10,154 bases of DNA from Puniceicoccales bacterium (lineage in GTDB: Bacteria > Verrucomicrobiota > Verrucomicrobiia > Opitutales > JAIRKQ01). The stretch's first letter is position 1; the number at the start of each line of letters is the position of its first letter. Location of the stretch: the NCBI GenBank assembly GCA_031266155.1, contig JAISBO010000062.1, positions 1 to 10,154 on the forward strand, given 5' to 3'. The position numbers were made by a program, and so were the translations under genes. The notes beneath the pieces are model-generated. The model did not search any database and had not been told where the DNA came from. It saw only the letters and a program-made list of their open reading frames with translations. Below are positions 5,126 through 10,154 of this stretch, one piece after another.

Positions 5126-6502
5126 TTAACAATTTTTAAAGTTTAGGGTATCCGTTGGAGTTCTACGTAAAAAATCATCTACAAACTTTGTGGTATACTG
5201 TCCAGTAATATATCCTTTATCCATCATTACAGCCCTCACAAATGGAATTGTCGTCTTCACTCCACGAATCATATATTCACTCAATGCACTATACATTTTT
5301 TTTATCGCAAGTTCCCGAGTTTGTTCCGAGGTTATTAACTTGGCAACCATACTGTCATAGTATTGTGGAATAATGTACCCAGAATAAACATGGGAATCAA
5401 CGCGAATGCCATGGCCTCCCGGCGAATAATATAGCGCTATTTCTCCAGGGCAAGGGGCAAAATTTCGGACAGGGTCTTCAGCATTAATTCTACATTCAAT
5501 GGCATATTTATTAATCTTAACATCCTTTTGGTCGATGGTTAGCTTTTCGCCGGCTGCAATCTTTAATTGCCACTTGACCAAATCGATGCCAGTTACTTCT
5601 TCCGTTACACCATGTTCGACCTGTATGCGAGCATTCATTTCTATGAAATAGTAACTGCCCTGTTTGTCCACCAAAAACTCGACAGTTCCCGCATTTTGAT
5701 AGTTGCATTTTTTAGCGATTTTAATGGCTGCATTTCCTATTTCGTTGCGTAATTTATCCGACAAGAAAGGGGAGGGCGCTTCTTCAACCAATTTTTGGTA
5801 ACGCCTCTGTATGGAACAATCTCGCTCGAAGAGATGAATTATCTTTCCATATTTATCCGCTAAAATTTGAAATTCTATGTGGTGAGGATCTTCGATATAT
5901 TTTTCTATGTACACGGACCCATCGCCGAATGCTTTCTCGGCTTCCGACCGCACCATTTTATATTCCTTACAGAAGGAAACGGAGTTATTAACCAATCGCA
6001 TCCCTTTGCCTCCACCGCCGGCCGCTGCTTTTATAATTACTGGGTACCCAATGGAATCTGCAAGACTTTTTGCTTCCATTTCGCTATCCATTATACCGTC
6101 ACTGCCAGGTACACATGGAACATGCACGCTCTTAGCAATGCTTTTAGCAACTGATTTATTCCCAATGGAGGCAATCGTTTCTGGAGATGGACCAATGAAT
6201 GTAATGTTACAGTCATTGCACTGTTGGGCAAAGGTAGGGTTTTCTGATAAAAACCCATAGCCAGGGTGAATGGCATCCACATTGGTTATTTCCGCCGCGC
6301 TGAAGATTCTGTCTGCCCTAAGGTAGCTGTTAATGCTTGTGGCATCGCCTATGCAGACAGCCTCATCTGCTAGCTGGACATGGAGGGACTGGTCATCGAC
6401 CTCCGAATAAACCGCCACTGTTTTTATGCCTAATTCTCTACATGCCCGAATCACGCGGAGGGCAATTTCGCCCCGATTTGCTATCAAAACTTTTTCGAAC
6501 AT
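5126..6502 (-). CDS. accC: Acetyl-CoA carboxylase, biotin carboxylase subunit
   Basis: AccC uses ATP and bicarbonate to carboxylate the biotin on AccB, the first half of malonyl-CoA synthesis for fatty acids. The 458-residue protein has normal length and all the landmarks: N-terminal FEKVLIANRGEIALRVIRAC, IHPGYGFLSEN, the ATP-grasp glycine loop KAAAGGGGKGMRLV, HHIEFQILAD, ERDCSIQRRYQKLVEEAPSP, AGTVEFL, the catalytic EMNARIQVEHGVTE with its metal-binding Glu, Asn and active-site Arg, and IRVDSHVYSGY near the C-terminus. ATG 6502 is three bases after the accB stop, and the asp23 gene starts four bases after its own stop, so all are surely co-transcribed. The frame is intact with no missing catalytic residue. 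Confidence 0.97.
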   Translation of the reverse strand: MFEKVLIANRGEIALRVIRACRELGIKTVAVYSEVDDQSLHVQLADEAVCIGDATSINSYLRADRIFSAAEITNVDAIHPGYGFLSENPTFAQQCNDCNITFIGPSPETIASIGNKSVAKSIAKSVHVPCVPGSDGIMDSEMEAKSLADSIGYPVIIKAAAGGGGKGMRLVNNSVSFCKEYKMVRSEAEKAFGDGSVYIEKYIEDPHHIEFQILADKYGKIIHLFERDCSIQRRYQKLVEEAPSPFLSDKLRNEIGNAAIKIAKKCNYQNAGTVEFLVDKQGSYYFIEMNARIQVEHGVTEEVTGIDLVKWQLKIAAGEKLTIDQKDVKINKYAIECRINAEDPVRNFAPCPGEIALYYSPGGHGIRVDSHVYSGYIIPQYYDSMVAKLITSEQTRELAIKKMYSALSEYMIRGVKTTIPFVRAVMMDKGYITGQYTTKFVDDFLRRTPTDTLNFKNC

Positions 6503-6505
6503 AGT

Positions 6506-6949
6506 CTATGATTTTTTAACCTTAAACAGCGGTTGTCCAAATTCAACGGGTTGTCCGTTTTGTATGAAGATCTCCCCAATCACACCCTTGACTTCGGCTT
6601 GTATTTCATTCATCACCTTCATGGCTTCTATGATACAAACGATGGTTTCGGTATCGACGAGAGAATCCCTACAGACAAAATCCTGAGATTCTGGAGATGG
6701 TGCACTGTAGAATGTTCCCACTATGGGCGATTTGATTATATGGTAACTGGAATCATCTTCCAAATTTACCATATGCGACGCCTTATCTTCCCGTACTATG
6801 GCTGAAATGGCGTTGTTTGGCGACTGGGTAACGTGGGCACCTCCCTGATTGACAATCTTCAGACGCATATTCTCCCGTTCCATTTCTAATTCATGAAGAT
6901 TTGCATCCTTTACCAATGTTACCAATTGCTGTATTTCGTGTAAATCCAA
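6506..6949 (-). CDS. accB: Biotin carboxyl carrier protein of acetyl-CoA carboxylase
   Basis: AccB carries biotin between the carboxylase and transferase halves of acetyl-CoA carboxylase. The C-terminal biotinyl domain is clear: SPIVGTFYSAPSPESQDFV, the EAMKVMNEI motif with the biotin-accepting Lys at residue 111, and a final QPLFKVKKS. The N-terminal helix DLHEIQQLVTLVKDANLHEL is typical, followed by a linker at about 35-70. The ATG at 6964 is in frame, but a perfect AGGAGG (6954-6959) lies inside that reading and four bases before TTG 6949. Starting at TTG gives MDLHEIQQL, which matches the usual AccB start; I therefore place the start at 6949 (147 residues). It is the first gene of the acc cluster and faces pyrH divergently. 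Confidence 0.94.
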   Translation of the reverse strand: MDLHEIQQLVTLVKDANLHELEMERENMRLKIVNQGGAHVTQSPNNAISAIVREDKASHMVNLEDDSSYHIIKSPIVGTFYSAPSPESQDFVCRDSLVDTETIVCIIEAMKVMNEIQAEVKGVIGEIFIQNGQPVEFGQPLFKVKKS

Positions 6950-6953
6950 AAAG

Positions 6954-6959
6954 CCTCCT
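6954..6959 (-). promoter_or_regulatory. Ribosome binding site deciding the accB start
   Basis: AGGAGG on the minus strand, four bases before TTG 6949, is a perfect Shine-Dalgarno sequence. It would lie within the coding sequence if ATG 6964 were the start, so it argues for TTG 6949. Confidence 0.7.
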
Positions 6960-6964
6960 ACCAT

Positions 6965-7217
6965 TTATTGTATGCCTCCATGGAAAGAATTGAAAAATTT
7001 AATGCAATTAGAAAATATTGGTAAACCCAGGTTCGCAGCAGAAATTTGCTTGTCTACCAAATTATCTCAGTGGAATATGAACATTCCATGTATTTGATAT
7101 TTTTCCTGCCTAAATTTTCCCAATTGTTGTCCGATAATTTGTGACAGAATAGATGTAAGTTGTGTTGACTATTTTAGGGATCTTAGTAGTGAATGTTAAC
7201 CTAAACAAGGTATTACA
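6965..7217. promoter_or_regulatory. Divergent promoter region between accB and pyrH
   Basis: The 250-odd bases contain no ORF worth calling and must hold the starts of transcription for the acc cluster (leftward) and pyrH-frr (rightward). TTGACT at 7165-7170 resembles a -35 box for pyrH, with TAGTGA 16 bases on as a weak -10. For the leftward direction GATAAT on the minus strand (7060-7065) is a fair -10 without a good -35. TGGAAT (7071-7076) and ATTCCA (7083-7088) form a 6-bp inverted repeat around a 6-base spacer close to that -10, the size of a repressor site. Assignment of individual boxes is uncertain. Confidence 0.4.
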
Positions 7218-7940
7218 TTGAAAGGGTATAAAAGGGTAATTATAAAGTTTAGCGGTGAAGTCTTAAAAGATAAAGCCAATGAATCGGTCATTAATTTCAA
7301 TACCGTTTACGCCCTATGCGAAGAATTAAAAATTCTCCATGGAATGGGATTAGAAATTGGCGTTGTGATGGGCGGAGGTAATATTTTTCGAGGGATGTCC
7401 GAGAACGAAAAATGGGGATACGACCGCCTCGGGGGGGATTACATGGGCATGTTAGCAACCATAATAAATTCCATGGCAATTGCAGATTTTTTAAGGAAAC
7501 TCGAAGTGGCAGTAGAGGTTTTTTCTGCACTTCCCATGTTGAATGTCTGCGAAACATATTACCCAAGACATGCCCAAAAGGCCATGGCCGACGGAAAGAT
7601 TGTATTGCTTGCGGGAGGAACTGGCAGTGCATTTTTTTCAACGGATAGCGCAGCTGCTCTCAGAGCAAGCGAACTGCATGCAGATGTCATTATAAAAGCA
7701 ACAAAAGTTGATGGCGTTTATGACAAAGATCCCAAGCATCACCGCGATGCCGTTAAATTTAATGAAATTTCATTCCAAGAAGTCCTTCTGCAGCACCTGC
7801 AAGTTATGGATTCCACGGCATTTTCACTATGCATGGACAATGATATACCAATACTCATTGTGAATGCACAAAAGGATTTAAAAAATATTGGGCGTGCCGT
7901 CCGTGGAGAAGTAGTTGGCACTACGATTTCAAATTTTTAA
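7218..7940 (+). CDS. pyrH: UMP kinase
   Basis: PyrH phosphorylates UMP to UDP with ATP in pyrimidine nucleotide synthesis; the bacterial enzyme is a hexameric amino-acid-kinase-fold protein. The 240 residues are full length. Motifs are IIKFSGEVL (8-16), MGGGNIFRG (51-59), GDYMGMLATIINSMA (73-87), LAGGTGSAFFSTDSAAALRA (131-150), ATKVDGVYDKDP (161-172) and VMDSTAFSLC (196-205). The start is TTG 7218, with AAGG at 7207-7210 seven bases upstream; the product MKGYKRVIIK fits the family N-terminus and no ATG or GTG fits better. frr follows after 23 bases, the standard pyrH-frr pair. The usual upstream rpsB-tsf genes are absent here; accB lies there in the opposite direction instead. Confidence 0.96.
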   Translation: MKGYKRVIIKFSGEVLKDKANESVINFNTVYALCEELKILHGMGLEIGVVMGGGNIFRGMSENEKWGYDRLGGDYMGMLATIINSMAIADFLRKLEVAVEVFSALPMLNVCETYYPRHAQKAMADGKIVLLAGGTGSAFFSTDSAAALRASELHADVIIKATKVDGVYDKDPKHHRDAVKFNEISFQEVLLQHLQVMDSTAFSLCMDNDIPILIVNAQKDLKNIGRAVRGEVVGTTISNF

Positions 7941-7963
7941 CCTTCAAAAGACTTTCAATCGAT

Positions 7964-8524
7964 ATGGATATAAATGCAGAAATAAAAAAAACGAAATCAG
8001 CAATGGACGCTGCCGTAAAACACACTTTGACGGAATTCAATTCATTGCATACGGGTAAAGCTTCTCCCGGGATGGTTGAAAATTTATCCGTTGAAATATA
8101 TGGGTCGGTGTCAAAATTACGTGAAATTTCCGCGATAACAACTCCGGATGTAAAGACCATACAAATCCAACCATGGGACAAGGAAAGTGTCAAGGCGGTT
8201 GAAAAAGCAATTTTAGCAGCTAATTTGGGAGTTACACCCATTGTAAATGGCATGATTATTCGTTGTGTCATGCCGGAAATGAGTGGGGAGCGTAGGCAAG
8301 AATTGAGCAAGGTAGCAAATGGCATGGCAGAGGAGGGACGTATTAAGGTTCGTTCCATTCGCCGCGACACCATTGAATTTTTTAAAAAAGCCAAAAAAGA
8401 TGGAATAATCAGCGAGGACGATTTGAAACGGGTGGAAAAAGATGTCCAAAATATTACCGATGCTGCAATAAAAGAAATTGACAGCAGTCTTAATCTAAAA
8501 AGCTCTGACCTGATGAAAGTTTAA
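7964..8524 (+). CDS. frr: Ribosome recycling factor
   Basis: RRF, with EF-G, splits the post-termination ribosome so that it can be used again. The 186-residue length is typical. Family motifs are clear: FNSLHTGKASPGMVENLSVEIYG (25-47, with HTGK where RTGR is usual), ITTPDVKTIQIQPWD, AVEKAILAANLGVTP, GMIIRCVMPEMSGERRQEL, and KVRSIRRDTIEFFKKAKK with the conserved Arg residues of domain I, then a C-terminal long helix. It begins 23 bases after pyrH with no strong ribosome binding site visible, so it is probably read from the pyrH transcript. The frame is intact. Confidence 0.97.
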   Translation: MDINAEIKKTKSAMDAAVKHTLTEFNSLHTGKASPGMVENLSVEIYGSVSKLREISAITTPDVKTIQIQPWDKESVKAVEKAILAANLGVTPIVNGMIIRCVMPEMSGERRQELSKVANGMAEEGRIKVRSIRRDTIEFFKKAKKDGIISEDDLKRVEKDVQNITDAAIKEIDSSLNLKSSDLMKV

Positions 8525-8721
8525 ATATCTTTCCGTGGAATAAGTCTTCACCTACCGGACTAATAAGTTTTAGCCTTTCGGCCAATGGAGGATTCTGATT
8601 TCTAGAAAATTTTATTCCAATGGGATGGATTTTTTCTCGACAAGATATGCTAATCCCTTTTATTGCAGATGATGTCTGATTTTTGTGTATATTGGACTAG
8701 TGATTTGGGTTTTATAAAATT
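8525..8721. other. Intergenic region after frr
   Basis: The 197 bases carry no ORF and no tRNA-like fold that I can find. TGGAATAA at 8536-8543 is complementary to TTATTCCA at 8612-8619, and GCC-TTTC-GGC lies between them, so a loose RNA structure is possible. TTTCTAGAAA at 8599-8608 is a perfect palindrome. No T-run follows any hairpin, so no terminator is called. TATATT near 8688-8693 with TTGCAG 19 bases earlier is a possible but badly spaced promoter for the next gene. Confidence 0.4.
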
Positions 8722-9315
8722 ATGCCAGAGTTTGAAGAGTGGTCTCAGGGAGAAGGTGAGTCTAGGGAAATTGATGATGGGCAAGCCCCTGAAAAAAATC
8801 AGGCACGCTATGCTCTTAAGAGAGGGCGAATTCCGCAGGTAAGAAATTTTGCTGAAAATGATGAAGCGGTAGCTGTAGGTGCGAGTATTGTCGACGTTGA
8901 GCATGATGCAATAGGAGTTCGTTCCCAGGGAAGACCTGTTGTTGATGTTCCTCCAATAAAAAAGTCAACGGAAATTGTGGAAGAACCAAATCATATTGCG
9001 TCGGATAAGCGGTCCCATTCACATCAAAAAACAATTAGACAGGAGAATGAGCAAAAGCCAAGATTCCATGGAGAGAAAACCAAACCCCATGGCAGGATGA
9101 TGTTAGAAGAACATCCTTCGCCGAAATCTGAGGGCAAACTACTTAAGTTTTGGAAAAGGTTTTTGAAATTTTTTGGCATAAAATCGAAAGATTTCGAAGG
9201 AAAAGAGGGTAGGGCTTTGAATCAAAAAAAGCGACACACGGTAAAGAAAACAAACAGTTTTCGCACCCAAGACGCTAAGGTACGCAGGGCGGTTTTTCAA
9301 AAAAAAGCAAAATAA
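8722..9315 (+). CDS. Hypothetical basic, probably disordered protein
   Basis: I do not recognise this 197-residue protein. It has an acidic start (MPEFEEWSQGEGESREIDDG), a central part poor in hydrophobic residues and rich in Glu, Lys, His and Pro, one short amphipathic, strongly basic helix at about 139-154 (KLLKFWKRFLKFFGIK), and a Lys/Arg-rich tail (ending QKKAK). It has no signal peptide. The basic helix could lie on membrane or bind nucleic acid or ribosomes. No ribosome binding site is visible before ATG 8722, but the frame is uninterrupted and murA starts only six bases after its stop, which supports a real gene co-transcribed with murA. Function cannot be assigned. Confidence 0.68.
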   Translation: MPEFEEWSQGEGESREIDDGQAPEKNQARYALKRGRIPQVRNFAENDEAVAVGASIVDVEHDAIGVRSQGRPVVDVPPIKKSTEIVEEPNHIASDKRSHSHQKTIRQENEQKPRFHGEKTKPHGRMMLEEHPSPKSEGKLLKFWKRFLKFFGIKSKDFEGKEGRALNQKKRHTVKKTNSFRTQDAKVRRAVFQKKAK

Positions 9316-9321
9316 ATTTCC

Positions 9322-10154
9322 ATGGAAGCTGCTTATATCGTAGGCGATAGGCGACTGGTAGGTGGTGTAAAAGTTAGTGGTTCAAAGAATGCATGTCTTC
9401 CCATATTGGCAGCGTCACTTTTAACGGATGAAGAGTGCATAATAAATAATGTTCCCCGCTTGAGCGACATTGACACGATGCTGGAAATTTTCAAGGCCAT
9501 AGGTGTTGATTTTTCCTATGTCGGTTCCCATATGCTAAAAATTCAAGCCCGCAATATTTCGAGCGAAGTGCCCGGATCGCTTGTAAAAAAAATGCGAGCT
9601 TCCATTTGTTTGATGGGAGCATTGCTAGGACGTCTACGTAGAGTTGTCATACCCAAACCGGGAGGATGCGTGATCGGTGATCGCCCTTTTGATCTGCATA
9701 TCAAAGGATTTAAGGCACTTGGCTATAAAATTTTCGAAGGGGATGGAATTTGGACCCTAGATGGGAGAGATTTGTACGGAACAACGGTTTGTCTTAGTGG
9801 TCCACGGGGTAGTACCATGACGGGGACGATAAACGTTGTCATGGCGGCAGTTATGATACCGGAACAAACCATCATTGAGGATGCTGCCGTTGAACCGGAA
9901 GTCGTAGATTTTTGCCGGTATTTAGCCCGTATGGGGGCTAAAATAGAAGGGATAGGTACACCTATCCTAACCATCCACGGGGGAGAACCGTTACACGGTT
10001 GTAAATATGCTATCATTGGAGACAGGATAGAAACTGGAACGTTTGTTTGTGCTGGGCTAATCACGGGTGGAAACATTAGGATTTCGGGACTTGAATTTGG
10101 TCTTCTCGACTCATTTTTACATCCTCTTAGGAAAATAGGAGCCAATGTTTTTCA
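9322..10154 (+). CDS. murA: UDP-N-acetylglucosamine 1-carboxyvinyltransferase, 5' part (runs off right edge)
   Basis: MurA transfers enolpyruvate from PEP to UDP-GlcNAc, the first committed step of peptidoglycan synthesis in the cytoplasm. The window holds the first 277 of about 420 residues, with the frame open to the edge. Seen are VSGSKNACLPILAASLL (18-34, including the Lys22-Asn23 pair), KKMRASICLMGALLGR (89-104, Arg92), PGGCVIGDRPFDLHI (113-127) with catalytic Cys116, so the enzyme is of the Cys, fosfomycin-sensitive type rather than the Asp variant, then AAVEPEVVDFCRYLARMGAKI, and GDRIETGTFVCAG. ATG 9322 gives the usual short N-terminus; no ribosome binding site is visible, and the gene starts six bases after the preceding hypothetical gene, suggesting coupling. 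Confidence 0.96.
   Translation, partial: MEAAYIVGDRRLVGGVKVSGSKNACLPILAASLLTDEECIINNVPRLSDIDTMLEIFKAIGVDFSYVGSHMLKIQARNISSEVPGSLVKKMRASICLMGALLGRLRRVVIPKPGGCVIGDRPFDLHIKGFKALGYKIFEGDGIWTLDGRDLYGTTVCLSGPRGSTMTGTINVVMAAVMIPEQTIIEDAAVEPEVVDFCRYLARMGAKIEGIGTPILTIHGGEPLHGCKYAIIGDRIETGTFVCAGLITGGNIRISGLEFGLLDSFLHPLRKIGANVF

Noticed and set aside
5907..6260. A 117-codon open frame on the plus strand
   Set aside because: It is antisense to the ATP-grasp part of accC and shows no motif of its own.
7921..8394. A 157-codon open frame on the minus strand
   Set aside because: It lies entirely opposite frr, whose product matches its family from end to end.
8525..8721. A tRNA, small RNA or terminator after frr
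   Set aside because: No cloverleaf, no strong hairpin with a T-run and no known RNA motif could be made out; only weak complementarities are present.
1..10154. CRISPR array or a dedicated defence system
   Set aside because: No regularly spaced short repeats and no nuclease, helicase or toxin-antitoxin-like genes were found.

Overview
The window is AT-rich (roughly 40% GC by eye) bacterial chromosome with a mixture of core genes and one disturbed, accessory-looking end. An outer-membrane-type beta-barrel ending in Phe suggests a diderm. DapF and MurA indicate a peptidoglycan maker that uses diaminopimelate. A group B-type [FeFe] hydrogenase suggests an anaerobic or fermentative life. The combination would fit an anaerobic, gut-type Verrucomicrobiota/Opitutae-like organism, but that is inference; diderm Firmicutes or another PVC lineage cannot be excluded.

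Left end (1-1880, all minus strand): the 5' part of an [FeFe] hydrogenase gene runs off the left edge. Upstream of it lies an acyltransferase-3 membrane protein, and upstream of that a second, truncated copy of the hydrogenase 5' end. The two hydrogenase copies form direct repeats of about 240 bp (about 86% identical) that bracket the acyltransferase gene, so this end looks like the product of a duplication or insertion.

Middle left (1880-3169, plus strand): a non-coding stretch with an inverted repeat is followed by a 46-codon small ORF with a strong ribosome binding site, a perfect hairpin, and a GTG-started gene for an exported beta-barrel-like protein of unusual G+T-rich composition.

Middle (6949 down to 3152, minus strand): a tightly packed cluster reads accB-accC-asp23-amaP-like and then, after a 129-base gap, dapF. 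AccB and AccC supply the carboxyl-carrier and biotin-carboxylase halves of acetyl-CoA carboxylase. The Asp23/Gls24 protein and its membrane-anchored relative follow directly, as yqhY follows accBC in Bacillus. DapF keeps its substrate-binding motifs but has Ser in place of both catalytic Cys residues, the most striking oddity of the window.

Right (7218-10154, plus strand): pyrH (UMP kinase) and frr (ribosome recycling factor) form the usual pair. A disordered, basic hypothetical protein and the 5' two thirds of murA follow. The region between accB and pyrH must hold the divergent promoters. No rRNA, tRNA, CRISPR array, transposase or integrase was seen.
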